Assembly: GCA_016219185.1 (NCBI GenBank)
Contig: JACRBZ010000071.1
Coordinates: forward strand, 1-64,000
Source: Deltaproteobacteria bacterium
GTDB taxonomy: Bacteria; Desulfobacterota; Desulfobacteria; Desulfobacterales; Desulfatirhabdiaceae
Length of the DNA: 64,000 nucleotides
Direction: 5' to 3'
Positions 9,454 through 18,058 of this stretch are shown here, piece after piece; the first letter of the stretch is position 1, and every line of letters begins with the position of its first letter. A model generated the notes under the pieces. That model ran no database searches and had not been told where the DNA came from. It saw nothing but the letters and a program-made list of their open reading frames with translations. The position numbers and the translations under genes were made by a program.

Positions 9454-10941
9454 CTATGAAATTCCAAAAAAAGATTTGATTTTTTGAATGAACCCTCCGG
9501 GAGTGGCAACAGGCAGGGCGCTGCCATCCCCTGCCTGTCCGGCGAGTTGCTGCTGGCGCTCGGCCAACACCTGACCCAGGTATTCGGATATTCCCGAATT
9601 GGCGGAGAGAATCTCTGAAAAAACATCCTTTTGAATAACGATGACTTCGGTGTCTTCAATTGCGCGAACGGTTGCGCTCCGCGGCTCACCGGTCAGCAGG
9701 CTCATCTCGCCGAAAAAATCTCCTTTTTTAAGAACGGCTACCTGCTTGAATTGATGGAGTTGGCTTTCCAGGAGCACCTCGCACGTTCCCTTGGTGATGA
9801 TGTAAAGGGAATCGCCTGCTTCATGCTGCCGGACAATGATTTCACCCTCGCCGAACGGTTCGATTTTAACCTGATGGGCCAGTTGAGCGCGTTCACCCGG
9901 AGAAAGGGGCGAGAGCACGGGTACCTTCTCGAACATCCGAACCATATCCTTACAGCGGTGCTCACGGGTTGCCTCCTGGTGGGCGCGTTCCTCGTGGGCG
10001 TGTTGAATGTTGCGAATCGGGAACGGAATAGCGATGTTGTGCCGTCTGAGCGCATACCAGATAAGGATGTTGATTTCGGATTTGATCTTGGGCTCGTTTG
10101 AGAAATTTTCATGCCAGAAACGAATTTCATAAAGAATGGCCGAGTCACCAAAAGAGATCAGGAGGATATCGGGAGCAGGGTGCTTCAGCACCTTCTGATG
10201 CCGGTGTAGCACCTCAAGAATCACTTTTTTCACAAGATCCGGTGGCGCGTCATAATCCAGGCCGATCGTTATCTTGGAACGCACCTTTCGGTCCGGTTTG
10301 GAATAGTTTAAAAAGATGCGGGAGGTGATTTCCGAATTGGGAATATAGACAACGATCTGATCCCGTGTGAGGAGCTTGGTGGACTTCCAGTTGATGCTGG
10401 TTACCATGCCGATAAAATCGCCCACCTGAATCCAGTCGCCGATATCGATTGGCCGTTCAAGTTGGAGGACAAGGCCGAAGAAAAAATTGCTGAGCAGCGA
10501 CTGGGCGGCAAACCCCAGGACAACGGTGAGCGCGGCGGACGTGGTGACCAGGCTGACCAGATTGATATTGCTCTTCAGGCGAAGTACAATAAAAACCAGA
10601 ATCGCATAACACAGAAACAGAATAAAATCCCGGGTGATTCTGGGAAAGGGTTTTTTTCCGCGGACTTTCAGGGGGATTTCCAGGGCGCCTGCAAAAACCA
10701 GCCGTACAACTGCCCAGGATAGAACAATGGATTCGGTGACAGTGAGCCAGATGCCCCAGTCCGTTGATGCTACAAGGGATTGGGCTATGCCGGAAAAAAA
10801 CCGGATGCAAAAATAAACAATTAAGAGCGTGAGGGGGAGTTCAGGGAGTTTAGGGGACCGTTTGGACGCCAGGCGATATAGACTGAGCAGGGCAATGAAA
10901 AGAAGCGACATCCATGAAATCGAAGCAATAAACACCGGCAC
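9454..10941 (-). CDS. Mechanosensitive channel (MscS) fused to a cyclic-nucleotide-binding domain
   Basis: The 495-residue protein joins three parts. The N-terminal third has about four transmembrane helices. A pore helix and MscS beta domain follow (residues about 165-290), seen in GFAAQSLLSNFFFGL, ERPIDIGDWIQVGD and YIPNSEI. The C-terminal 150 residues form a CAP-type cNMP-binding domain with GDSLYIITKGTCEV and the phosphate-binding cassette GDFFGEMSLLTGEPRSATV. Such hybrids are thought to gate in response to cAMP or cGMP rather than, or besides, membrane tension. The phosphate cassette keeps the Gly-Glu and Arg that bind the ribose phosphate. The start is a GTG; a Met ten residues in is an alternative. 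A nucleotide cyclase lies 21 kb away. Confidence 0.9.
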   Translation of the reverse strand: MPVFIASISWMSLLFIALLSLYRLASKRSPKLPELPLTLLIVYFCIRFFSGIAQSLVASTDWGIWLTVTESIVLSWAVVRLVFAGALEIPLKVRGKKPFPRITRDFILFLCYAILVFIVLRLKSNINLVSLVTTSAALTVVLGFAAQSLLSNFFFGLVLQLERPIDIGDWIQVGDFIGMVTSINWKSTKLLTRDQIVVYIPNSEITSRIFLNYSKPDRKVRSKITIGLDYDAPPDLVKKVILEVLHRHQKVLKHPAPDILLISFGDSAILYEIRFWHENFSNEPKIKSEINILIWYALRRHNIAIPFPIRNIQHAHEERAHQEATREHRCKDMVRMFEKVPVLSPLSPGERAQLAHQVKIEPFGEGEIIVRQHEAGDSLYIITKGTCEVLLESQLHQFKQVAVLKKGDFFGEMSLLTGEPRSATVRAIEDTEVIVIQKDVFSEILSANSGISEYLGQVLAERQQQLAGQAGDGSALPVATPGGFIQKIKSFFGIS

Positions 10942-11136
10942 GCTTTACCATCCCGTATGAAAGGCGTCGGCAGCCAGGAGACAGGAGCCGATGGGCCGGA
11001 TTTCGATAGCCGATACCCTGGAGGCAGGCGCTTGAATTTTCCCAGGGGATTCCGGCTTGCTTGCATGCATCGATTCGTTATGAAACGTCATGGTGGCTCT
11101 GTTATGGGTCCGGCTGGATAGGCCGGCAATGATATC

Positions 11137-11170
11137 AAAAAAGGGGCAACCGAAAATTTCAGGCTACCCC
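11137..11170 (-). terminator. Rho-independent terminator after the small lipoprotein gene
   Basis: Read on the minus strand, a 9-base stem (GGGGTAGCC with GGTTGCCCC, two G-T pairs) with a 10-base loop is followed directly by six T. It lies about 65 bases after the stop of the lipoprotein gene, in the correct orientation. Confidence 0.8.
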
Positions 11171-11236
11171 TCAGAACTGGCTTGCTTTATACACCATCAA
11201 ACAAAAATAAACGGCATACCAAGTCGAAAACGATTT

Positions 11237-11446
11237 TTAGTGTCTTGCGTAAGAAATTCCCCACCATTTTTCCTGTGAAGATTTTTCCGCAGCCTGGTCC
11301 GTCACATTTTTATATCCCCACCAGCTGAATCCCAGATGGCTCCAGGTTTTGTAATGGGAGTTGTGGTCCATGTATTCGGATTGTTTAATTCCCGCGCACC
11401 CTGCCAGAAACAGCCCCAATGCAATGATTAAAACCAATTTTTTCAT
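11237..11446 (-). CDS. Small lipoprotein of unknown function
   Basis: The 69-residue product begins MKKLVLIIALGLFLAGCAG, a classic lipoprotein signal with lipobox LAGC. The mature, lipid-anchored part is only about 50 residues and is rich in Trp, Tyr, Ser and His, ending WWGISYARH. A strong ribosome site (AGGAGG, 7 bases before the ATG) and a terminator downstream show a real single-gene unit. I recognise no family. The exposed aromatic residues could bind glycan or a protein partner, but this is only a guess. Confidence 0.72.
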   Translation of the reverse strand: MKKLVLIIALGLFLAGCAGIKQSEYMDHNSHYKTWSHLGFSWWGYKNVTDQAAEKSSQEKWWGISYARH

Positions 11447-11774
11447 AAGTTTTCCTCCTGTTATTGAATCATTAACAAAATAAACGAATTACACTTCTCC
11501 ATATTCTCCGTGGAATTTCATATAACAAAATCATAAAGAGTGCAATCAAAATTCTGAAAAATATCGCTAATGGAGATCTTCCGCTTTGTAAACTCAAAAA
11601 AAATGCGATTACACCCGTGCGTGCCATAACCGACGTTTTCTGGAAAAAATATAATTATTTTTGGAAGGAGATCAATATAAAATCTTGAAAAACCGATCAT
11701 GTTCGAATATGAAATATAGGTTTTATTTAACGCCTTATTGGTATAAGGCATAATCTGGATAAGGAGGTATAGGA
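11447..11774. other. Divergent intergenic region, 328 bases
   Basis: This AT-rich stretch lies between the lipoprotein gene (-) and the universal stress gene (+), so it should hold both promoters. I see the lipoprotein ribosome site at its left end and a hairpin plus ribosome site for the stress gene at its right end. No convincing -35/-10 pair could be assigned. A 77-codon minus-strand reading frame here has no ribosome site and odd composition, and I do not call it. Confidence 0.5.
11732..11749 (+). promoter_or_regulatory. Hairpin in the leader of the universal stress gene
   Basis: GCCTTAT and ATAAGGC form a perfect 7-base stem with a 4-base loop. It ends about 10 bases before the AAGGAGG ribosome site of the stress-protein gene. 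It could be an operator or an RNA leader structure. Function unknown. Confidence 0.45.
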
Positions 11775-12248
11775 ATGGGACAGAAAATTCTGGTTGCCCT
11801 TGACGATTCCAGGAATGCGATGCGGACGATTGAATTTATTACCAAAACTTTTTCACCATCTGAAAACGACATTACCCTTTTCAGCGTTCTTCCCGATACC
11901 GCCGCGCTTTGCGACATGAACAGTCCTGAACTGACCCCGTATTTTCTTTCTCAGCACAGCAGTTTCTGCCAGCTTGAAGAACAAAAGAAGCAACTGGTTG
12001 ACGGAGCCCTGAAACAGGCAAAGGATATTCTGGTAAAGGCCGGTTTCGACAATGACCGTATTTATCTGAAAGTTCAGGTAAAGAAACGGGGAATTGCCAG
12101 AGACATCATTGAAGAAGCCCGTTGCGGGTATTCCATTGTCATTATGGGAAGAAGAGGCCTTTCCGGAGTCAAGGAGTTTATACTGGGAAGCGTTTCACAA
12201 AAAGTCATTCACGGCGTGAAAGACATCTCGGTACTTATCGTGAACTGA
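11775..12248 (+). CDS. Universal stress protein (UspA family)
   Basis: The 157-residue single-domain protein has the Usp fold. It starts with KILVALDDS, where the Asp contacts the nucleotide. It ends with the ATP-binding motif G-x2-G-x9-G-S, seen as GRRGLSGVKEFILGSVS, followed by a hydrophobic last strand (VLIVN). Members with this motif bind ATP and help cells under stress or growth arrest. A strong AAGGAGG precedes the ATG, and a hairpin sits just upstream. The radical SAM gene follows 23 bases later and may be co-transcribed. Confidence 0.9.
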   Translation: MGQKILVALDDSRNAMRTIEFITKTFSPSENDITLFSVLPDTAALCDMNSPELTPYFLSQHSSFCQLEEQKKQLVDGALKQAKDILVKAGFDNDRIYLKVQVKKRGIARDIIEEARCGYSIVIMGRRGLSGVKEFILGSVSQKVIHGVKDISVLIVN

Positions 12249-12271
12249 TCTTTACCTTAGAATTTAAAAAA

Positions 12272-13291
12272 ATGATAAAATCCCCCCGAACGGTTGCCTT
12301 TTCAAAAAACGCGACCAATGTTTTTTTCCATATTCTGACAGCATGCAACCTCCGATGCCGCCACTGCTATATTAATCCTTCCCAGCATGGCGCCGAATCC
12401 CTGGATATCCATACGATCATTGCCTGGCTGAACGTATTTGCGCAAAAAGACAACCCGCCCGATGTGATTTTTCTGGGTGGAGAGCCCACCCTTCATCCGG
12501 AACTTCCCTTTGCCGTAAAACATGCCAGAGAACTGGGGTATCAATCGATTACCATCGATACGAATGGTTACCTGTTTCATGATATTCTCCATCGTTTGAA
12601 TCCGGATGATGTGGACTTTATCAGTTTCAGTCTGGATGGGGCCACGGCCGGGGTCAACGACAGCCTTCGGGGAGATGGCGCCTACCAGGTCTGTCTGAAT
12701 GGCATTCGGCAGGCGGTTTCAAGAGGGTTTCATACCAGCCTGATTTATACGGTTAGCAGCGCCAATCTCCACGAGCTTGAAAAAATGCCCGAGCTTCTGG
12801 CGGATCTGGGAATCCGCCGATTTTTTATTCAGGTTGTGGGCATACGGGGGAAACCCGCTCTGACCGCGGCATCCGAACCGGGCGGAATCCATCAGGTTTC
12901 TCCGGAACAGTGGTTGCGGAAGGTGCCAGAGGTTGCGCAAAAAGCTGCGATGATGGGAATTTCCGTTACCTATCCCAGGGTTTTTCTAAGGCCGGATGAG
13001 CCTTTCGCGTGCGCCGGCAGGGTGGCGGACAATTATTTTATTTTTCCAAATGGCAGGGTTTATCAATGTCCGCTTTGTGAAGATTATCCCCTTCACAGTA
13101 AAATATTTGAGAATAACCGCCTGATTTCAACTCCGGGAATTAATGAGGCGGATCTCTTTAAACTCGATATTCCCGAAGGCTGTGTCATGAACCGGATCAT
13201 CCAGCCGGGCAATATCCGTTACCTGCCGGATGGGTCGCCGGCGTATCGCATTGCCTGCTGCCTGCTGAAGGAAGAGATCTGTGGAGGATAA
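12272..13291 (+). CDS. Radical SAM protein with C-terminal cysteine cluster
   Basis: The 339-residue protein carries the radical SAM motif CNLRCRHC (Cx3Cx2C, about residue 25), which binds the 4Fe-4S cluster that cleaves SAM. GGEPTLHP, the usual Gly-rich SAM-binding strand, follows. Near the C-terminus further cysteines (CAGRVADN, VYQCPLCED, EGCVMN, ACC) suggest an auxiliary Fe-S cluster of SPASM type. Such enzymes modify peptides or cofactors. The start at 12272 removes a tail that would lie in the stress gene. Its stop overlaps the ribosome site of alr, so expression of the two is coupled. The substrate is unknown. Confidence 0.85.
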   Translation: MIKSPRTVAFSKNATNVFFHILTACNLRCRHCYINPSQHGAESLDIHTIIAWLNVFAQKDNPPDVIFLGGEPTLHPELPFAVKHARELGYQSITIDTNGYLFHDILHRLNPDDVDFISFSLDGATAGVNDSLRGDGAYQVCLNGIRQAVSRGFHTSLIYTVSSANLHELEKMPELLADLGIRRFFIQVVGIRGKPALTAASEPGGIHQVSPEQWLRKVPEVAQKAAMMGISVTYPRVFLRPDEPFACAGRVADNYFIFPNGRVYQCPLCEDYPLHSKIFENNRLISTPGINEADLFKLDIPEGCVMNRIIQPGNIRYLPDGSPAYRIACCLLKEEICGG

Positions 13292-13295
13292 CATT

Positions 13296-14453
13296 TTGAA
13301 TTCAAATCTGATTTGGTCTGAAATCGATTTAAAAGCCATTTCTTACAATGTACGGGAGCTTCGCCGCATCACCAGCCCCGATTCCCGGTTGATGGCCGTG
13401 GTCAAGGCCAATGGTTACGGCCATGGAGCCGTTGAGGTCGCGCTGGCGGCCCTGAAAAACGGAGCAAGCTGTCTGGGGGTGGCCAGAATGGTTGAAGGGC
13501 TTCATTTGCGAAAGGCAGGGATTACCGCTCCCATACTGATTCTGGGATATACGCCGCCGGAGCACAGTGCGACACTTGTTTCGCATTGCCTGACCCAGAC
13601 CGTTTATACGTTCGAGGCTGCCGAAGCTTTGTCCGAAGCGGCTGCACTGCTTCAGACAAGGGCAATTGTCCATATTAAAGTGGATACCGGCATGGGCAGG
13701 CTTGGCCTTCTTCCGGACAATCCCCGTATTTCTCTGCTGGGGAAACACCTGCCCGGAAACGCCCAGCGGGTGATTGAGTCCATATCCCGGCTCCCCCATG
13801 TTGAGATTGAAGGTATTTTTACCCATTTTGCGACGGCGGACAGCCGAGATAAGACCTACACCCGCCAGCAACTGGAACGGTTCCTGGAGTTTCTGGACAA
13901 GCTGAAGATTCATGGTCTGGAATTTCCCCTGCGGCATGCCGCCAACAGCGCGGCACTCATCGATCTTCCCGAAACCCATCTGGACATGGTCAGGCCCGGC
14001 ATATCGCTTTATGGGTTTTATCCCTCCGCCGAGGTCGGCAAGGAGCGTATTTCCCTGGCTCCGGCCATGACGTTCAAAACCCGGATCATTCACGTTAAAA
14101 TGGTTCCCGCCGGATTTCATGTCAGCTACGGGTTGACATACCAGACCGAAAACCCGACGGTCATTGCAACGGTTTCAGCCGGATATGCGGACGGATTAAA
14201 CCGCCTGCTGTCATCGCGGGGACAGATGCTGGTCCGGGGAAGCCGGGCCGGAATTGTCGGGCGGATCTGCATGGATCTGACCCTGCTGGATGTGGGGCAT
14301 ATTCCGGATGTTCGCATCGGGGATGAAGTGGTGATCTTCGGCAGTCAGGGGCAGGAATGCATTCCTGTTGAGGAAATGGCGGAAAGCCTGAACACCATTC
14401 ATTATGAAATCGTGACATCTCTATCATCCCGGGTGGCGCGTGTTTTTTTGTGA
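13296..14453 (+). CDS. alr: Alanine racemase
   Basis: This PLP enzyme interconverts L- and D-alanine for peptidoglycan synthesis. VVKANGYGHGA near residue 37 holds the Lys that binds PLP. The C-terminal domain has VSYGLTYQ with the second catalytic Tyr and RICMDLTLLDV. Length (385) is normal. I chose the TTG at 13296, because a GGAGG lies 8 bases before it, inside the last codons of the radical SAM gene; the GTG at 13281 would overlap this site. The gene is therefore likely translated by coupling to the upstream gene. Family assignment is firm. Confidence 0.93.
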   Translation: MNSNLIWSEIDLKAISYNVRELRRITSPDSRLMAVVKANGYGHGAVEVALAALKNGASCLGVARMVEGLHLRKAGITAPILILGYTPPEHSATLVSHCLTQTVYTFEAAEALSEAAALLQTRAIVHIKVDTGMGRLGLLPDNPRISLLGKHLPGNAQRVIESISRLPHVEIEGIFTHFATADSRDKTYTRQQLERFLEFLDKLKIHGLEFPLRHAANSAALIDLPETHLDMVRPGISLYGFYPSAEVGKERISLAPAMTFKTRIIHVKMVPAGFHVSYGLTYQTENPTVIATVSAGYADGLNRLLSSRGQMLVRGSRAGIVGRICMDLTLLDVGHIPDVRIGDEVVIFGSQGQECIPVEEMAESLNTIHYEIVTSLSSRVARVFL

Positions 14454-14521
14454 GAGCGCGGATTTTAAGGAGTCAACGCTGCTGTTGCCGGTAGATGGCT
14501 GCTTCCCGCTTTCATATCAAA

Positions 14522-14537
14522 ATGCTTTACAAAGCAT
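14522..14537. promoter_or_regulatory. Palindrome upstream of rdgB
   Basis: ATGCTTT and AAAGCAT form a perfect 7-base inverted repeat around a 2-base centre, in the gap between alr and rdgB. The short spacer suits a dimeric DNA-binding protein more than an RNA hairpin. The regulator is unknown. Confidence 0.4.
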
Positions 14538-14556
14538 AGGCCATGAACTATAAAAA

Positions 14557-14587
14557 ACAGAGATTGAGCATTTGCCTTAATCTCTGT
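14557..14587. promoter_or_regulatory. Inverted repeat in the leader of rdgB
   Basis: ACAGAGATT and AATCTCTGT form a perfect 9-base stem with a 13-base loop, ending 13 bases before the rdgB ribosome site. Read on the minus strand it is followed by six T and looks like a terminator, yet no minus-strand gene lies upstream. On the plus strand it could act as a leader hairpin. Confidence 0.45.
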
Positions 14588-14611
14588 CTTAACCTTTACG
14601 AGGAGGATGCC

Positions 14612-15268
14612 GTGACAGATGCGGTTACCCTGGTGATTGCCACAAAAAATGCCGGCAAGCTCATTGAAATTGACGCATTGTTAAAAAACTATCCGGTGAA
14701 CCTGAAGAGCCTTTCAGACTTCGGGCCCATTCCGCCAGTCAATGAGGATGGCGCAACCTTTGATGACAATGCCTATAAAAAAGCTGCTTTTACCGCAAGG
14801 GTGCTGGGCCTTCCCGCCCTGGCCGACGATTCCGGGCTCGTTGTCCCGGCTCTGGGGGGCGGCCCCGGAATCCATTCGGCGCGGTATGGTGGCAACGGCC
14901 TGACAGATGCCGAGCGTTGCGATCTGCTGCTTCAGAACCTGAAGGGCATGGATCGTAAGGCTTCCTTTTCCTGCGTCATATCCATTGCCACTCCCACAGG
15001 TGCCGCCCTGACCTACGAAGCCCGATGCGAAGGGCTGATTGCCGAATCCGCATCCGGTACAAACGGGTTTGGATATGATCCGATTTTTTATTACCCTCCC
15101 CTGAACAAAACCTTTGCGGAAATGACCCCTCTGGAAAAGAGCCAGGTCAGCCATCGCGGCAAGGCCCTGAAAGAACTCCAAAACGAATTTGACAAGGTGC
15201 TTGCCTGGCTTCAGCAGCAGATGCCTGTTCTGGAAAAATTTCCCTGCCATGGAGGTGTGGCATGTTAG
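14612..15268 (+). CDS. rdgB: XTP/dITP diphosphatase (RdgB/HAM1 family)
   Basis: The 218-residue enzyme hydrolyses non-canonical purine nucleoside triphosphates (dITP, XTP) to monophosphates and so cleans the nucleotide pool. Motifs seen are the N-terminal VIATKNAGKLIEI, LADDSGLVVPAL with the catalytic acidic pair, GPGIHSARYGG, GFGYDPIFYYP and SHRGKAL. I chose the GTG at 14612 because AGGAGG lies 5 bases before it. An ATG 69 bases earlier would place the hairpin inside the coding region. The last 20 residues beyond the usual end are poorly conserved. The nitroreductase gene starts within its last codons. Confidence 0.92.
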   Translation: MTDAVTLVIATKNAGKLIEIDALLKNYPVNLKSLSDFGPIPPVNEDGATFDDNAYKKAAFTARVLGLPALADDSGLVVPALGGGPGIHSARYGGNGLTDAERCDLLLQNLKGMDRKASFSCVISIATPTGAALTYEARCEGLIAESASGTNGFGYDPIFYYPPLNKTFAEMTPLEKSQVSHRGKALKELQNEFDKVLAWLQQQMPVLEKFPCHGGVAC

Positions 15269-15840
15269 ACGATTTGATTCGAAAAAACCGGTCTTGCCGA
15301 AGATTCATTCAAAACCGTCCACTGGATATGAATACACTGAATGAGCTGGTGAATCTGGCCCGTCTGTCGGCATCCGCTGCCAATTTGCAGCCATTAAAAT
15401 ACGTGCTGTGCAGCAATCCGGAGAAAAATGCCGAGATATTCTCCTGCCTGGCGTGGGCTGCTTATCTCAAGGACTGGTCGGGCCCCCTGGAAGGCGAACG
15501 GCCCTCCGGTTATATTGTTGTGCTCGGGGATACGACCATTACGCGTGATTTCGGATGCGATCACGGCATCGCCTGCCAGAGTATTCTGCTATGCGCCAGA
15601 GAAAAAGGACTTGCCGGATGCATACTGGGTGCCGTAAACCGGGAAAAGCTCCGGGATGTCCTGAATCTTTCCGAGCAGCTCAAGATCCTGCTGGTCCTGG
15701 CTCTGGGGGTGCCGCGCGAAGAAATCGTTATCGAGCCCCTCGGGGCTGACGGCAGCATCCGATACTGGCGGGATGGCCGGGGGGTTCATCATGTTCCCAA
15801 GCGAAGCCTTAAAGACATCGTCGTCGGAGTTTATGGTTGA
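15262..15840 (+). CDS. Nitroreductase family protein
   Basis: The 192-residue protein has the FMN-binding nitroreductase fold. The N-terminus RKNRSCRRF carries the basic residues that hold FMN phosphate. LARLSASAANLQPLKYVL is the typical second FMN loop, and LAGCILGAVNREKL fits the later part. These enzymes reduce nitroaromatics, flavins or enoates with NAD(P)H. The ATG overlaps the end of rdgB by 7 bases, with GGAGG 6 bases upstream, so the genes are coupled. The natural substrate is not readable. Confidence 0.86.
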   Translation: MLDDLIRKNRSCRRFIQNRPLDMNTLNELVNLARLSASAANLQPLKYVLCSNPEKNAEIFSCLAWAAYLKDWSGPLEGERPSGYIVVLGDTTITRDFGCDHGIACQSILLCAREKGLAGCILGAVNREKLRDVLNLSEQLKILLVLALGVPREEIVIEPLGADGSIRYWRDGRGVHHVPKRSLKDIVVGVYG

Positions 15841-16065
15841 TGTACAAATAAATATCACAATCGGGATGGTAAATAAAAAGCCCAAGACCCAGGCGATCTC
15901 ACCGGAGCTTTTGGCGACGATACCGAGGGCCGGCGTTTCCGCCTGCCGTACGATTGGTACGCTGCAACGGCGCAGGATGAAACGCAATGCGGATATTGGA
16001 CTTTTTACGGAGCCATCAACCTTTCTTGATTTTCTTTCATATAAAACAGCAAGGAGTTATATATC

Positions 16066-18036
16066 ATGGTCATTAAAAACCAGGGAATCGATATTGCCTT
16101 TGAGATTGGCGGGATATCAACCTTGGAGATGGCGCGGTCCCTTTTCGTAAAAAAGATGGATGCCTCCAACCTCTCAAAAATCCTGAAGATTCAAAATACG
16201 GCCGCTCTGTTGAAAATTGCCAATGCCATTTCCATGTGCGAACCGGATTCGGTTTTCGTCAATACGGGTTCAGAGCCGGACAGGCAGTTTGTTCGGAGCC
16301 TGGCCCTTCAAAAAGGTGAAGAAACCCGGCTGGCCATGGAAAACCATACCATTCATTTTGATCTGAAGGAAGAGCAGGGAAGGATTCTGGACCGGACATT
16401 CTATATCGCCAACGAAGGCGATCTGGTCAGTTCCCTGGCCAATAAAATGCTCCGCCAGGATGCGCTTTGCGACATCCGGGAAAAAATGGCAGGCATCATG
16501 GCCGGCAAGGTCATGATGGTGGGGTTCTACATTCGGGGACCCGCCGGGTCTCCTATTTCCAACCCCGCGCTGGAAATCACCAGCTCCGCCTATGTCACCC
16601 ACAGTGCAGAGCTCCTCTACCGCAATGTTTATGCCCGATTCGACGAAGAAGTCGATCGCGTGGGGCATTTTTACACGAATATTCACAGCGAAGGCCTGAA
16701 CCGTTCCGAAGATCTGCCCAATGCACGGGTATTCATGGATCGCAGTTACCAAACGACTTACAGCTTCAACTGCACCTACGCGGGAAACACGCTGCTGATG
16801 AAAAAGGGAAATCACCGGTTCTCGGTCGATAAGGCGGTTTATGAAAACCGGGGCAATGAGCTCTCCGAACACATGTTCATCACCGGAATCGAAGGACCCG
16901 GCGGCCGCGTTACCTGGTGTGCGGGCGCGGCTCCCAGCGGGTGCGGAAAAACCACGACAGCCATGGCGGGCACTTATTTCGTCGGTGATGATCTGGCCCA
17001 GATGTGGATCGATGATCAGGGCACGATCCGCTCCATCAATCCGGAATGCGGCATATTCGGAATCCTCGAGGATGTGAACCATGAAGGAGATCCCAAGCTC
17101 GTTCGCCTGCTTCGAAATCCCGGAACCGAGGTCATCTGGTCGAATGTCCTGGTGGATGAGGTCGGGGTTCCGCACTGGGCCGGAAATGGGGAAGCGATGC
17201 CGCCGAAAGGAATCAACTTCCAGGGACCATGGGAGCCGGGAAAGGTGGATGAAAAAGGAAAGCCCGTTCCGATTTCCCATTCCAATTCGAGGTGTACGCT
17301 TTCTTCAAAAGCCCTCGACAATTACTCGGAACAGTCCGAGAATCCCGAAGGCGTCGAAACACGTGTCATTACCTACAGCGGCAGGGACAGCAACACCATG
17401 CCGCCGGTCTGGGCAGCCAGATCTTCCGATGAGGGGGTGGTCATCGGTGCCTGCATTGTTTCGGCGGCAACGGCAACCGAAGTCGGTGCAACCGGCGTCA
17501 AACGTGCGCCCTGGGCCAATGCACCGTTTATTCCCGGCGCGCTGGGCGACTACATGGACGCGCAGTTCAAGTTTTTTGGAAATCCCCGAATCGCGGCGGA
17601 TAAAAAGCCCGTGATGGCGGGGCTGAATTATTTCCTGACCCATGAGGCCAGGGGCGGGGAAGGGAAAAAACTCCTGGGCGAAAAACGGGATGTCAAGGTC
17701 TGGCTGGCCTGGCTGGAACGCAGGGCAAGCCGGGACGTGGGCGCCATTGAAACCCCGATCGGATTCATTCCCCGGTATAATGACCTGAAGAACTTGTTCA
17801 AATCCATCATCGATAAGGACTATCCCGAAGACCTTTATGTCAGGCAGTTTTCCCTGTATGTGGATAACATTATTTCCAGGATTGATCTTCAGCTCAATGC
17901 CTATGCCAAAGAAACCAATCTTCCGCCAAAACTCTTTGATATCTTGAATCGTCAGCGGAATGCGCTGCTGGTCCTGAAGGACGGTTTCGGCCCGGTGGTT
18001 CTGCCGGCGCAACTGGATAACGCTGCTGCGCGATAA
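16066..18036 (+). CDS. pckG: Phosphoenolpyruvate carboxykinase (GTP), divergent type
   Basis: The 656-residue enzyme converts oxaloacetate and GTP to PEP and CO2, or the reverse, and links the TCA cycle with gluconeogenesis. The P-loop is APSGCGKTTTAM, followed by FVGDDLAQMW (kinase-2 metal site) and SNSRCT near the substrate site. The common GTP-type enzymes have PSACGKTN, so this is a divergent subgroup, perhaps nearer to archaeal forms. AAGGAG lies 9 bases before the ATG. The 225 bases upstream have no gene and should hold the promoter, though I see no clear one. A transporter gene follows 22 bases later. Confidence 0.9.
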   Translation: MVIKNQGIDIAFEIGGISTLEMARSLFVKKMDASNLSKILKIQNTAALLKIANAISMCEPDSVFVNTGSEPDRQFVRSLALQKGEETRLAMENHTIHFDLKEEQGRILDRTFYIANEGDLVSSLANKMLRQDALCDIREKMAGIMAGKVMMVGFYIRGPAGSPISNPALEITSSAYVTHSAELLYRNVYARFDEEVDRVGHFYTNIHSEGLNRSEDLPNARVFMDRSYQTTYSFNCTYAGNTLLMKKGNHRFSVDKAVYENRGNELSEHMFITGIEGPGGRVTWCAGAAPSGCGKTTTAMAGTYFVGDDLAQMWIDDQGTIRSINPECGIFGILEDVNHEGDPKLVRLLRNPGTEVIWSNVLVDEVGVPHWAGNGEAMPPKGINFQGPWEPGKVDEKGKPVPISHSNSRCTLSSKALDNYSEQSENPEGVETRVITYSGRDSNTMPPVWAARSSDEGVVIGACIVSAATATEVGATGVKRAPWANAPFIPGALGDYMDAQFKFFGNPRIAADKKPVMAGLNYFLTHEARGGEGKKLLGEKRDVKVWLAWLERRASRDVGAIETPIGFIPRYNDLKNLFKSIIDKDYPEDLYVRQFSLYVDNIISRIDLQLNAYAKETNLPPKLFDILNRQRNALLVLKDGFGPVVLPAQLDNAAAR

Positions 18037-18058
18037 GCACTCTTTCCTGCAACTGAAT

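Noticed and set aside
11518..11751. Minus-strand frame of 77 codons in the region before the universal stress gene
   Set aside because: No ribosome site, AT-driven composition and no motif; it covers the likely promoter region.
15773..16150. 125-codon frame between the nitroreductase and pckG
   Set aside because: It overlaps both neighbours, and pckG has a clear start with ribosome site; no known motif.
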